From: CAYLYU01 sp964501925
GTDB lineage: Bacteria; Pseudomonadota; Zetaproteobacteria; Mariprofundales; Mariprofundaceae
Assembly: GCA_964501925.1 (NCBI GenBank)
Contig: CAZCTM010000029.1
Coordinates: forward strand, 1 to 22,990
Reading direction: 5' to 3'
Length of the DNA: 22,990 nt
A model generated the notes under the pieces. It saw only the letters and a program-made list of their open reading frames with translations. It did no database searches and was not told where the DNA came from. Position numbers and translations under genes: made by a program. This document shows, piece by piece, positions 1 through 7,888 of the stretch (its first letter is position 1; every line of letters starts with the position of its first letter).

Positions 1-518
1 TCGGACAGGGGTGCGACGTGTTGCAGAACACATCGTGACCGGATCGTCGGCAGCAAGCGCATATGATCACTGGAGAGCAACAGGATTAAATTGCCTGCAG
101 CCGGCTCTTCCAGGCCTTTAAGCAGTGCATTGGATGACTGGAGGTTCAGGAGCTCAGCATCGTCCAGCACAGCCACCCTTCGACCGGATTCCATACCGCT
201 CAATTGGAGGAATGAGAGCAATTGTCTTATCTGCTCGACTGAAACATCTCGCTTCTTCTCGATCAGACCCATACGACAGAAATCGGGATGGGAACCTGCT
301 TTTAGCATTCTGCAGGAATGGCAGTTCCCACAACTCTCCTCCCCGCTCCCGGCCGGTCTGTTTCTGTCGCACAAATACGCGGCAGCCAGTGCCTCCGCCA
401 ACATGGATTTGCCGATACCCCTGGGTCCGTAAAAAAGCCACGCATGAGGCAATCTTCCCTGCTCCAGAGCCCTCAGGAACCGAGCCTGAACAAGCTGGTG
501 ACCGGTTGGAGAGCTCAT
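1..518 (-). CDS. holB: DNA polymerase III delta' subunit, N-terminal part (cut by window edge)
   Basis: This is a clamp-loader AAA+ subunit that helps load the sliding clamp at the replication fork. About 172 residues are visible; the C-terminus lies beyond position 1. The sequence shows a P-loop GPRGIGKS (residues 31-38), a zinc-type cysteine cluster C50/C63/C66/C69 in the insertion typical of clamp loaders, a Walker-B-like VLDDAE (117-122) and the clamp-loader SRC motif (161-163). The ATG at 518 overlaps the tmk stop in an ATGA junction, so translation is probably coupled. The order tmk then holB is the usual proteobacterial one. The call rests on these motifs and on context. Whether the gene is complete cannot be judged. 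Confidence 0.93.
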   Translation of the reverse strand, partial: MSSPTGHQLVQARFLRALEQGRLPHAWLFYGPRGIGKSMLAEALAAAYLCDRNRPAGSGEESCGNCHSCRMLKAGSHPDFCRMGLIEKKRDVSVEQIRQLLSFLQLSGMESGRRVAVLDDAELLNLQSSNALLKGLEEPAAGNLILLLSSDHMRLLPTIRSRCVLQHVAPLS

Positions 519-1156
519 GTCAGAAAAGAATATCGGCCATGGAGAATATTCCTGATGGAGGCTTGCACATCATCGATGCTTCCATCCGCCTCAACCCTGA
601 ATACCCTCTCAGGTTCGTTTTGCCAGATAAGCCTGAAGCCTTCACGAACCCGCTGATGAAAGTCCACCCTTTCTCCATCCATGCGGGTTACTTCCTCGCC
701 GTTTCGCGATCGCTGAAACATTCTGGCCAGGGAGTCCCTGACATCCATATCAAGCCACAAGGTCAAGTCAGGATGACAACCGGCCTCCGCAAATCTTATC
801 AGGGGCATGATGCTGGAGGCATCCAGTTCCCTGCCCGCAATCTGGTATGCCCGGGTCGAGTCCGAGTAACGGTCGCACAAGACCCATTTCCCCTCCTTCA
901 AGGCGGGAAGGATGGTTTCATGCACATGCTGGGACCGATCTGCAAGAAACAGCAACAGCTCCGCACGAGGTGCCGGCGCAAAGGGTTCACTGAGAAGGAT
1001 ACGCCTGATTTCCCGGCCAAGAATCCCATCACCCGGTTCGAAGGTGACACATACGTCGAAACCGAGCGATGTGAGCCATTCGGCAGTCAGTTGAATCTGC
1101 GTGCTCTTTCCGCATCCTTCGCAGCCTTCAAAGCTGATAAACTGACCCTTAAGCAT
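515..1156 (-). CDS. tmk: Thymidylate kinase
   Basis: A cytosolic kinase that phosphorylates dTMP to dTDP with ATP, required for dTTP synthesis. The 213 residues match the family length. The P-loop GCEGCGKS is at residues 11-18, the substrate-binding CDRYSDST at 94-101, and a charged lid region RSRNGEEVTRMDGER lies further on. The segment usually written TREPGG reads TFEPGD here (38-43), so the Arg normally found there is Phe; see the findings. The ATG at 1156 overlaps the mltG stop by one base (TAATG), and the stop overlaps the holB start by four bases. The gene therefore sits in the middle of a coupled operon pabC-mltG-tmk-holB. Confidence 0.96.
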   Translation of the reverse strand: MLKGQFISFEGCEGCGKSTQIQLTAEWLTSLGFDVCVTFEPGDGILGREIRRILLSEPFAPAPRAELLLFLADRSQHVHETILPALKEGKWVLCDRYSDSTRAYQIAGRELDASSIMPLIRFAEAGCHPDLTLWLDMDVRDSLARMFQRSRNGEEVTRMDGERVDFHQRVREGFRLIWQNEPERVFRVEADGSIDDVQASIRNILHGRYSFLT

Positions 1157-2157
1157 TATTCAGAACCTTCGGTTTTCACATGAACGACGCTTCTGGCTTT
1201 GCGTTCCATCTTCATCCATTGCCGCACATTCTTTGTATGTTCGGCAAGGGTGCTGGCAAACATATGTCCCCCCTTTCCATTGGCAACAAAATACAGGTAG
1301 TCCGTCTCCGCTGGCCGGGCAGCCGCCTTCAAACTCGCAGCACCCGGGTTGCAAATGGGCGTCAATGGCAACCCCGTCCTTGTATACGTGTTCCAAGGTG
1401 TGTCTCGCTCCAGATCCTTTTTTGTGAGATTCCCGGAGAATGCCCCATCCGTCCGCCATAAACCATAAATCACCGTAGGGTCCATTTGCAGGGGCATGTT
1501 TCTTCTTAACCGGTTCCGAATTACGGAGGCAATCAGGGGACGTTCTCGATCGATCGAGGTCTCCTTTTCGATGATCGAGGCGACAATCCGAAGCTGATGG
1601 CGGTCAAGCCAGGAATTCCCCAACCGGTCCAGGAGCCTTCGCTGGGATTCCAGCATCTGCGTAAGTATCCGTTTTGGCTGAACGGGTTTCTCGTAGCTAT
1701 AGGTCTCGGGCAAGAGCATGCCTTCCGCATCGGCGCCGTTGACAAGCTCGGCCAGTGTTTCTCTCCATAGATCGGGATGCGTTTCGGTCTTCTCGGCCAG
1801 CAGGGAGATAATTTCCGCCAGCCGAAGCCCTTCGGGTATGGTTAACTGGTACAAGATGACATCCCCTTCATGAATCCGCTTCATGACGGTCCACATATCC
1901 GCCGGTTCCTCAAACCTGTAGTGGCCACTCTGCATGCGGGCTGATACCCCGCTCAGCCTGGCCAGCAACCGAAAGAGATTGGGCGATCGTATCACCTTGC
2001 CCTGGTACAGCCTTTCAGCAATCTCGGATGCCGAGGCACCGCCCGGGATAATGACTTCCACTGCTGACGGTGGTTTTGTTTCCATGAAAATCTGCAGAGA
2101 GGCATAGACCACAACGATGCCCAGAAGGATCAGTGTCAGCCAGATTATTCTGAGCAT
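1156..2157 (-). CDS. mltG: Endolytic murein transglycosylase MltG (YceG-like)
   Basis: An inner-membrane enzyme that cleaves nascent glycan strands and is thought to set their length. The 333 residues contain one N-terminal membrane anchor (about residues 4-24), then a LysM-like region and the catalytic domain. The conserved LPETY (149-153) and ASIIEKET (193-200) are visible; Glu197 corresponds by motif to the known catalytic Glu. MDPTVIYGL (225-233) and a late GLPLTPICNPG complete the family signature. The start overlaps the end of pabC by 13 bases and the stop touches the tmk start, so the gene is part of the same transcript. The known family location is periplasmic with an N-in anchor. Confidence 0.95.
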   Translation of the reverse strand: MLRIIWLTLILLGIVVVYASLQIFMETKPPSAVEVIIPGGASASEIAERLYQGKVIRSPNLFRLLARLSGVSARMQSGHYRFEEPADMWTVMKRIHEGDVILYQLTIPEGLRLAEIISLLAEKTETHPDLWRETLAELVNGADAEGMLLPETYSYEKPVQPKRILTQMLESQRRLLDRLGNSWLDRHQLRIVASIIEKETSIDRERPLIASVIRNRLRRNMPLQMDPTVIYGLWRTDGAFSGNLTKKDLERDTPWNTYTRTGLPLTPICNPGAASLKAAARPAETDYLYFVANGKGGHMFASTLAEHTKNVRQWMKMERKARSVVHVKTEGSE

Positions 2158-2936
2158 GGCAGCTCAGCAGGCACGCCGGGTCTTCCCGACAGGACGCGAT
2201 ACAGCAGCTCAAAAGCCGAGCCGCTTTCGGGCAAGTCCCGTTCATGAACCCGGGTAACCGGAAGGATAAAATATCCGCTGTTGCAGAGAGCCAGCGCTTC
2301 ACATTCCTCAAGCCAGTCCACGGGGCAGTGTGCATCAAGAACAACTCCTGAATCCAGCAATGCCCCCCGAACAATGCCCGGCAACACCCCATCCCCGGCA
2401 GGAGTCCACCACTGACCTTGCCTGTAAACAAGAACATTGGCGGTGGGCGTGGAGAGTATATGCCCATCATCACACATCAATGGGGTATGGTGCATCTTCA
2501 GCCGGCCCTGCAGGAGCTTGAGGGCCCGGAGGGTCTCAGCATAGTCGGCAGTAAATTTCGCCGGCCTTGGCCGTACGGGAAAAGGCCATGGCAGGGGTTG
2601 CAGGGATATCTTCTTCCCTGGGGGCACGAACGGCCTCGTGCAAAGGTATACTCCGCAATGGCGTTCGACAGGGGGGGGAATCCCCCATGGACCACTTCCT
2701 CCCGTCACTGTGACACGAACCAGGGTGTCCTCACCATGAATGGCTGCAGCATTCAGGCAACGGCCGTGAAGACCTTCGGGAACGGCAAGACCAAAGCTTG
2801 CCAGCCCCCTGGCCAGTCGGGTCAGATGGCCTTGCCAGCAGAAAATCTTCCCCTCTATTACCCGAAAGGTTTCAAAGCAGGCCTCGGCATACAGAAGCCC
2901 CCGGTCGTCAACTGGAAGCCTGGTCAGATCCATCAC
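2145..2936 (-). CDS. pabC: Aminodeoxychorismate lyase, PLP class IV
   Basis: This enzyme converts 4-amino-4-deoxychorismate to p-aminobenzoate plus pyruvate in folate synthesis. The 263 residues show the class IV aminotransferase fold signatures: DDRGLLYAEACFETF near the N-terminus, a Lys127 in PAKFTADY at the place of the PLP lysine, and STPTANVLVYRQGQWWTP followed by GVLPGIVR, which matches the cofactor-phosphate binding region. The first codon is either GTG at 2936 or the adjacent ATG at 2933; no strong ribosome binding site separates them. It overlaps mltG by 13 bases. A branched-chain or D-amino-acid aminotransferase of the same fold is the alternative, but the mltG-tmk-holB neighbourhood favours PabC. 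Confidence 0.9.
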   Translation of the reverse strand: MMDLTRLPVDDRGLLYAEACFETFRVIEGKIFCWQGHLTRLARGLASFGLAVPEGLHGRCLNAAAIHGEDTLVRVTVTGGSGPWGIPPPVERHCGVYLCTRPFVPPGKKISLQPLPWPFPVRPRPAKFTADYAETLRALKLLQGRLKMHHTPLMCDDGHILSTPTANVLVYRQGQWWTPAGDGVLPGIVRGALLDSGVVLDAHCPVDWLEECEALALCNSGYFILPVTRVHERDLPESGSAFELLYRVLSGRPGVPAELPCSE

Positions 2937-3053
2937 CTCACAAGCCTAAGGGAAAACCCGTCGTTCATATATCATTCCCATGGGCTGGACGGCTTCCTTC
3001 CGCACATGACATAGGGCATGGCAAACTGCACCCCTGACATGGTATAAGCGCTC
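2937..3053. promoter_or_regulatory. Divergent promoter region between pabC and ilvA
   Basis: This 117-base gap must hold the promoters of the pabC operon (minus) and ilvA (plus). On the plus strand a TATAAG hexamer lies at 3043-3048, only five bases before the ilvA ATG, with no good -35 at 17 or 18 bases. If used, it would give a leaderless or nearly leaderless ilvA mRNA. I see no leader-peptide attenuator or riboswitch-like structure. Confidence 0.4.
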
Positions 3054-4562
3054 ATGGCCCAAAAGTACATTGAAGCAATTGAGCATGCACGGGTTTATGA
3101 CGTTGCGGTGGAAACACCACTGGAGCTGGCCCCAAAACTGTCGAGGCGTCTGCACAATGAGGTCCTGCTCAAACGGGAAGACCTGCAGCCGGTATTCTCC
3201 TTCAAGCTTCGCGGAGCATACAACAAGATCGCCAGTCTTGAGGAGGAAGAGTGTCAAAAGGGTGTGCTATGCGCCTCGGCAGGCAACCATGCCCAGGGGG
3301 TGGCCCTGGCGGCACGCAGACGCGGTTGCCGCGCCACGATTGTCATGCCCAGGACCACCCCCGAGATCAAGATCGGTGCGGTTCGCTCCATGGGGGCAAC
3401 GGTTATCCTCGCCGGGGACAGTTATTCGGATGCAAGTGATCATGCGATCAGGCTGCAGAAGGAAACCGGCATGGTGTTCGTGCACCCCTACGACGATCCG
3501 GTCGTCATTGCCGGCCAGGGAACCATTGCCGAGGAGATCCTGAGGCAAACCCCGAAGGACATCGATGTCGTTTTTATCCCGATCGGGGGTGGCGGTTTGG
3601 CTGCGGGAATGGCGGTCTATCTCAAGCACATGTCCCCCGCCACCAGAATCGTCGGCGTGGAGCCCGTGGATTCGGCAGCCATGTATCAATCGCTCAGGGC
3701 GGGTGTCAGGGTCGAGCTTGACCAGGTGGATATCTTTGTTGACGGCGTGGCCGTAAAAAAAGTGGGCAGACACACCTTTCATCTTGTCCGTCACTATGTG
3801 GATGAGATCGTTCTTGTTGAGGCTGACGAGATCTGCGCAGCCATCAAGGACATTTTCGATGAAAACCGGAGCATCGTCGAGCCGGCTGGCGCATTGGCTG
3901 TTGCTGCCATGAAGAACTATGTCGAGCAGCGAGAAGTCCATGGCAAAACCATTGTTTGCATCAACAGCGGAGCCAACATCAACTTTGACCGGCTGCGACA
4001 CATTGCTGAACGTGCGGAAATGGGTGAGGAGCGTGAAGCCCTTTTTGCCGTCACCATTCCGGAAAGAGCCGGTTCCTTCCTCGAATTCTGCCGGCTTATC
4101 GGAAAGCGGGTCATCACCGAATTCAACTACCGACTCTCAGGGAGAGATCAGGCTCACATCTTCGTGGGGATCGGGATCGCCGACAGAAGCGAGTCGCTGG
4201 AGATCATCTCGCTTTTGGAAAACCATGGTTACGGTGTTGTAGACCTCCATGACAACGAACTTGCCAAACTGCATATACGCCATCTGGTAGGTGGACGAAG
4301 CTCCCTGGTTCAGAACGAGGTGCTCTACCGTTTCGAGTTTCCGGAACGCCCTGGGGCCTTGCTGGAGTTCCTGACCAGTGTTGCCGGCCGATGGAACATT
4401 TCCCTCTTTCACTATCGCAATCATGGCGCAGCCTTTGGTCGTGTGCTGGCCGGAATGGAGGTCCCCCGAGAGGACAAGGATGAGTTTCAGGTTTTCCTCG
4501 ACAGGCTCGGTTACCCCTATACCGAAGAAACATCCAACCCGGCCTATCATCTTTTTCTTTAA
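3054..4562 (+). CDS. ilvA: Threonine ammonia-lyase, biosynthetic type
   Basis: A PLP enzyme that deaminates L-threonine to 2-oxobutanoate, the first committed step of isoleucine synthesis. It has 502 residues, close to the long, allosteric biosynthetic form. The PLP lysine is K51 in SFKLRGAY, the SAGNHAQG motif is at 75-82 and the glycine loop GGGG at 178-181. The C-terminal third (from about residue 335) carries two ACT-like segments, LFAVTIPERAGSFLEF and YRFEFPERPGALLEF, which in this family bind isoleucine and valine for feedback control. The ATG aligns well with the known N-terminus, but no Shine-Dalgarno sequence precedes it. It is convergent with the CinA-like gene, with an 18-base gap and no obvious terminator. 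Confidence 0.96.
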   Translation: MAQKYIEAIEHARVYDVAVETPLELAPKLSRRLHNEVLLKREDLQPVFSFKLRGAYNKIASLEEEECQKGVLCASAGNHAQGVALAARRRGCRATIVMPRTTPEIKIGAVRSMGATVILAGDSYSDASDHAIRLQKETGMVFVHPYDDPVVIAGQGTIAEEILRQTPKDIDVVFIPIGGGGLAAGMAVYLKHMSPATRIVGVEPVDSAAMYQSLRAGVRVELDQVDIFVDGVAVKKVGRHTFHLVRHYVDEIVLVEADEICAAIKDIFDENRSIVEPAGALAVAAMKNYVEQREVHGKTIVCINSGANINFDRLRHIAERAEMGEEREALFAVTIPERAGSFLEFCRLIGKRVITEFNYRLSGRDQAHIFVGIGIADRSESLEIISLLENHGYGVVDLHDNELAKLHIRHLVGGRSSLVQNEVLYRFEFPERPGALLEFLTSVAGRWNISLFHYRNHGAAFGRVLAGMEVPREDKDEFQVFLDRLGYPYTEETSNPAYHLFL

Positions 4563-4580
4563 TGGTGGAATGTCTCCATC

Positions 4581-5585
4581 CTAAAAATCCTTCAGACAGG
4601 AGATCGCCAGCGCCAGACAGGAGATCACCGATTTGCTTCGGATCTCGGCTCGTGATCCGGACAGGTGCAGCAATTTTGATGACAGCCTTCCATCGGGTGT
4701 CGCAACGGCAACCCAAACGCTGCCAACCGGTTTGACCTTACTCCCCCCGGAAGGGCCTGCAATCCCCGTCACAGAGGCACAGACATGCCTGTTATCACGA
4801 CCGGCGGCTGCCATGGCCTCTGCCACCTGCCTGCTGACGGCACCGTGCTTCTCAAGCATGGCCTCTGATATCCCAAGCATTCGTGTTTTTGCTTCATTGC
4901 TGTAGGTCACCCAGGCGCAGTCGAGAACTGCCGAGGCACCCGGAATCCGGCTTAAGCGCTCACTTACGGCTCCCCCCGTGCAGGACTCGGCAAAGCGAAC
5001 CCGCCATGCGTGACGATTGAGAAGAAACAGCAACTGCTCTTCCGGGAGGTAGCCACCGTCATTCAGGAGATCCCTGTGCTCTGCCAGCCCGGATGCAGGA
5101 TAAAAAACCTCGCCCCTCAATCCAGGCTCCAATGCCACACCACCTCCTTCCCCCACCCAGACCCCAACGGGCAACGGGCTGCGGTTTCCAAGAAAGACCG
5201 ACAGCCACTTTTCACGCTGATAGGCCAAATCACCCACCGATAGCAACATGATTAGGGGCCCTTTTTCGCCCCGTCTGAAATACCAGACCCGTCTGTCGGG
5301 ATTGATGAGGTCGATATTCCTGGCACCCATCAGATCCATCTTGGCATTCTCCCGGACCCGCACCTTCTTCCCGTGCGCAAGGGCAACCTTGAACAGTTCC
5401 TGTTCCGTACCTATGTAAAGACACCAGTCCTGGGCTTCTGAGGCTTTTACCTGTTCGAGACCGGAAATGGAGACATGATCAGCGCCTGCTGAAAGCAGCC
5501 AGACCTTCAGCCAGCCGATGCTGATTCCGGCACCAGAGAGATGCATACGGCCGGATTCACTAAGTATGATGGATGCCCTGATCAT
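4581..5585 (-). CDS. CinA/PncC-type amidohydrolase domain with an unrecognised N-terminal half
   Basis: The C-terminal half (about residues 183-334) is a clear CinA C-terminal domain, known in family members to deamidate nicotinamide mononucleotide. It shows FAESCTGG (198-205), IPGASAV (214-220), TYSNEAK (227-233), EKHGAVS (245-251) and SVTGIAGPSGG (271-281). The first 180 residues do not resemble the molybdopterin-binding-like domain that precedes it in full CinA; they hold a WCLYIGTEQELFKVALAHGK stretch and a basic region, with no signal peptide or clear membrane segment. The ATG overlaps the pgpA stop by four bases (ATGA), so it is the last gene of the rib-nusB-thiL-pgpA operon. The domain call is firm. 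The function of the whole protein is not. Confidence 0.82.
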   Translation of the reverse strand: MIRASIILSESGRMHLSGAGISIGWLKVWLLSAGADHVSISGLEQVKASEAQDWCLYIGTEQELFKVALAHGKKVRVRENAKMDLMGARNIDLINPDRRVWYFRRGEKGPLIMLLSVGDLAYQREKWLSVFLGNRSPLPVGVWVGEGGGVALEPGLRGEVFYPASGLAEHRDLLNDGGYLPEEQLLFLLNRHAWRVRFAESCTGGAVSERLSRIPGASAVLDCAWVTYSNEAKTRMLGISEAMLEKHGAVSRQVAEAMAAAGRDNRHVCASVTGIAGPSGGSKVKPVGSVWVAVATPDGRLSSKLLHLSGSRAEIRSKSVISCLALAISCLKDF

Positions 5586-6037
5586 CCCAGCGAACGTACC
5601 AGCACCAGAATCAGGCCGGCAAGCAGACCGGCAACCAGGTCATCGGCATGAATGCTCCACCATATTGGGCCATGGTGTTCGGCCCAGGATACCGGCCATG
5701 GTTTGATGATATCCAGCAAACGGAAAGCGACAAAGGAGGCGAACAGCAATCCGGGATCCAAGGAAAAAAAAAGGGTGATGATCCCAAGGCAGACCCATTG
5801 CCCGAGCCACTCATCGATCACGATCCAGGATGGATCCCTGTCCTTGATCGAAGTCAGCACCTTTGCACATGCAAAAAAGGCAATGGGTACGGTAAGCAGG
5901 AAGGCAATCCAGATTGCCGTACTGCCCCCGTAAACATACATAAACCAGCCCAGCAGAAGGGCAACAAGGCTCCCTGCAGTTCCAGGGGCAAATGGAACCA
6001 GGCCGCTGCCAAGGCCGGTTGCGATGAATCGAGCCAT
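5582..6037 (-). CDS. pgpA: Phosphatidylglycerophosphatase A
   Basis: An integral membrane phosphatase that removes phosphate from phosphatidylglycerophosphate to make phosphatidylglycerol. It has 151 residues from the chosen start. Family motifs are all present: GLVPFAPGTAGS (12-23), DPSWIVIDEWLGQW (68-81), FRLLDIIKPWP (105-115) and HADDLVAGLLAG (130-141). Hydrophobic stretches around 24-34, 41-60, 80-104 and 134-148 fit a small membrane protein. The frame stays open upstream to 6208, but that part lies inside thiL and does not look like the family, so the ATG at 6037, one base after the thiL stop, was chosen. The next gene overlaps by ATGA. Confidence 0.94.
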   Translation of the reverse strand: MARFIATGLGSGLVPFAPGTAGSLVALLLGWFMYVYGGSTAIWIAFLLTVPIAFFACAKVLTSIKDRDPSWIVIDEWLGQWVCLGIITLFFSLDPGLLFASFVAFRLLDIIKPWPVSWAEHHGPIWWSIHADDLVAGLLAGLILVLVRSLG

Positions 6038-6038
6038 T

Positions 6039-6974
6039 TTATGCGAAATGATCCCATCCCATTTCACGCCCCTGGACGGGCTGGCCATCAAGGCTGACCC
6101 TAATCCCGTTTCCTTCCTCACAGATGCCGATTCGACATGCATCCAGTCTTCGCATCTCAACACGAAGATCGGCAGGGGCGGTAAAGAGCAAGGCATAGTC
6201 TTCCCCACCGCTTAAGACATAGTGTTGCGCCCGTTTTTCATCAACCGACTCAAGCAAGGCCTGATAATCAGGAATGGCGTCGATCCAGATGTGTATGGCA
6301 AGCCCCGATTTTTTGGCAATATGGTCCGCGTCCCTGAGCAGGCCATCGCTGATGTCAATGCAGCAACGTATGCCGGCCTTTCTCAGTTGCTGGCCCTCGC
6401 TGAGAAGGGGGGAAACCTTCCTGAATCTGGAAACAAATCGACCCCCGTGAATCCCCTGTTTCCACAAATCCAGTCCCAGCGATGCATGACCCAGATGACC
6501 CAGCAACCAAACGTCATCCCCTGTCTTGGCGGCATTTCGGCACATGGCCTTGCCGGCGGGTACAAGCCCGGCAACGACGATTGAAACGGCATTGGTCGGA
6601 GAGCGTGTCGTGTCTCCACCTGCCAGCTCAAGTCCGTAGCGTTGAATGGCAGCAGTCAGTCCCTTGCCCAAGGCCTCGGCATCTGAAGCTGAAGTGGCCT
6701 GGACAGCCAGCCATGTCCAGGCAGCCTCCGCGCCCATCGCGGCCATATCGGACAGGGCTGCTCCCAGGCTTCTTTCACCAGCCTCTACAAGCGAAAAGTC
6801 ATCCGGCCAGTGGACACCGGCGACAAAGCAGTCGGTACTGACTGCCAGTTCCATCCCTCCGGGCAAGTCGTGAACAGAGGCGTCATCTCCATTGGATACA
6901 CAGGTATGGGGATGTACATGACGGCATTGGCCGGCAAAGGTTTTCTCGATGAGTTCCAGTTCGGAACTAGCCAT
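6039..6974 (-). CDS. thiL: Thiamine-monophosphate kinase
   Basis: This enzyme phosphorylates thiamine monophosphate to thiamine pyrophosphate, the active cofactor. It has 311 residues. Family motifs: NGDDASV (28-34), STDCFVAGVHW (46-56), ALSDMAAMGA (73-82), GGDTT (119-123), then DISDGL and SGGEDYALLF in the C-terminal half. The ATG at 6974 starts MASSELELIE, which fits the known N-terminus. It overlaps the end of nusB by eight bases and no good ribosome binding site is seen, so translational coupling is likely. Longer starts at 6983 or 7055 are possible but would lie deeper in nusB. Confidence 0.95.
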   Translation of the reverse strand: MASSELELIEKTFAGQCRHVHPHTCVSNGDDASVHDLPGGMELAVSTDCFVAGVHWPDDFSLVEAGERSLGAALSDMAAMGAEAAWTWLAVQATSASDAEALGKGLTAAIQRYGLELAGGDTTRSPTNAVSIVVAGLVPAGKAMCRNAAKTGDDVWLLGHLGHASLGLDLWKQGIHGGRFVSRFRKVSPLLSEGQQLRKAGIRCCIDISDGLLRDADHIAKKSGLAIHIWIDAIPDYQALLESVDEKRAQHYVLSGGEDYALLFTAPADLRVEMRRLDACRIGICEEGNGIRVSLDGQPVQGREMGWDHFA

Positions 6975-7407
6975 GGACTGCATTGGTTTTTGGATTGCGG
7001 ATCTTTCTTGCCAGCTTATCCAAGATCCCGTTGACAAAGCAGCGGGCATTTTCATCGGCGTAGGTGCGTGTCAGTTGCAGTGCCTCGTTAATGATCACCC
7101 GGTAGGGAACATCAGGACGAAACATGAGCTCCCAGACACCAAGTCGTAGGATGCTGCGCTCAACAGCCCCGATTCTTAAGGATCCCTTCTCCTGAAGCGC
7201 TTCACGGATCACCTGATCGAGAACCTCGATGTTTGAAATCACCCCTCTGACAGACTCATCGAGATAATCCCTGTCCTGATCACGCCGTTGCCTCTGCTGC
7301 ATTCGGTCGCTCAGGAGAGAGGGTATGTCCGTTGCATCACAACCACCACTACTCCAGGCGTACAGTATCTCCACGGCCGATTGTCTGGCTTTATGTCGAT
7401 TGGCCAT
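6967..7407 (-). CDS. nusB: Transcription antitermination factor NusB
   Basis: An all-helical RNA-binding protein that works with NusE (S10) at boxA sites to prevent termination in rRNA operons. It has 146 residues from ATG 7407, close to the family length. The N-terminus HKARQSAVEILYAW and the C-terminal region YRVIINEALQLTRTYADENARCFVNGILDKL are typical. A GGGAAG lies just upstream of the start. It overlaps the end of ribH by 17 bases. An upstream in-frame ATG at 7446 would add 13 residues encoded within ribH and is less likely. The ribH-nusB-thiL-pgpA order is common in proteobacteria. Confidence 0.95.
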   Translation of the reverse strand: MANRHKARQSAVEILYAWSSGGCDATDIPSLLSDRMQQRQRRDQDRDYLDESVRGVISNIEVLDQVIREALQEKGSLRIGAVERSILRLGVWELMFRPDVPYRVIINEALQLTRTYADENARCFVNGILDKLARKIRNPKTNAVHG

Positions 7408-7888
7408 CGTCTTCCCGAAGTGTGGCCAGCAGGCGCGCAACCTCAATGGCCGTCATGGCGGCCTCCGCACCTTTGTGGCCATGTTTGCCACCGATGCGTT
7501 CAACCGCCTGCTCTTCATTCTCCACCATAAGCACCCCAAAGCCGACACCTACATCACCACGCTGCGCAATCCTGCCGATTGCCTCGGTCACTCCCTTGCA
7601 TATGTAGTCATAATGGCTGGTTTCACCTCGAATGACGCAGCCAAGACAGACAATAGCCTGATACTGTCCCGAGTCCGCCATCCGGGCGGCCACCGTCCCG
7701 AGTTCAAAGGCCCCCGGCACGTGAACTACCCGAACATCGCTCCTGCGAGCCCCATGTCGCATCAATATATCAAGTGCGCCGGAGAGCAGGGCCTCGGTAA
7801 TGCCGGCATTGAAGCGGCTGACGACAATGCCCGTCCGTATCCCACGGGCACTTGCCCTTCCCTCGAGGTCCTGGACTTCCCGGCTCAC
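7391..7888 (-). CDS. ribH: 6,7-dimethyl-8-ribityllumazine synthase (riboflavin synthase beta)
   Basis: It condenses 5-amino-6-ribitylaminouracil with 3,4-dihydroxy-2-butanone 4-phosphate to give dimethylribityllumazine, the penultimate step of riboflavin synthesis; the family forms icosahedral or pentameric shells. The 165 residues show SRFNAGIT (24-31), VHVPGAFELG (55-64) and CVIRGETSHYD (84-94), with His92 at the place of the catalytic histidine. The late segment usually written GTKAGNKG reads GGKHGHKG here. The start codon is GTG at 7888, overlapping the ribBA stop in a GTGA junction, which supports coupled translation. Confidence 0.95.
   Translation of the reverse strand: MSREVQDLEGRASARGIRTGIVVSRFNAGITEALLSGALDILMRHGARRSDVRVVHVPGAFELGTVAARMADSGQYQAIVCLGCVIRGETSHYDYICKGVTEAIGRIAQRGDVGVGFGVLMVENEEQAVERIGGKHGHKGAEAAMTAIEVARLLATLREDDGQST

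Noticed and set aside
125..1183. Long plus-strand open frame of 352 codons opposite tmk and holB
   Set aside because: It is antisense to two genes with clear catalytic motifs, has no ribosome binding site and its translation looks like no protein family.
3267..4001. 244-codon minus-strand open frame opposite ilvA
   Set aside because: It is a mirror of ilvA codon use; the protein is rich in Asp, His and Gly without domain order, and ilvA is certain.
6038..6208. Longer N-terminus of pgpA
   Set aside because: The extra 57 residues lie wholly in thiL coding sequence and do not match the family, whose members begin near MARFIATGLG.
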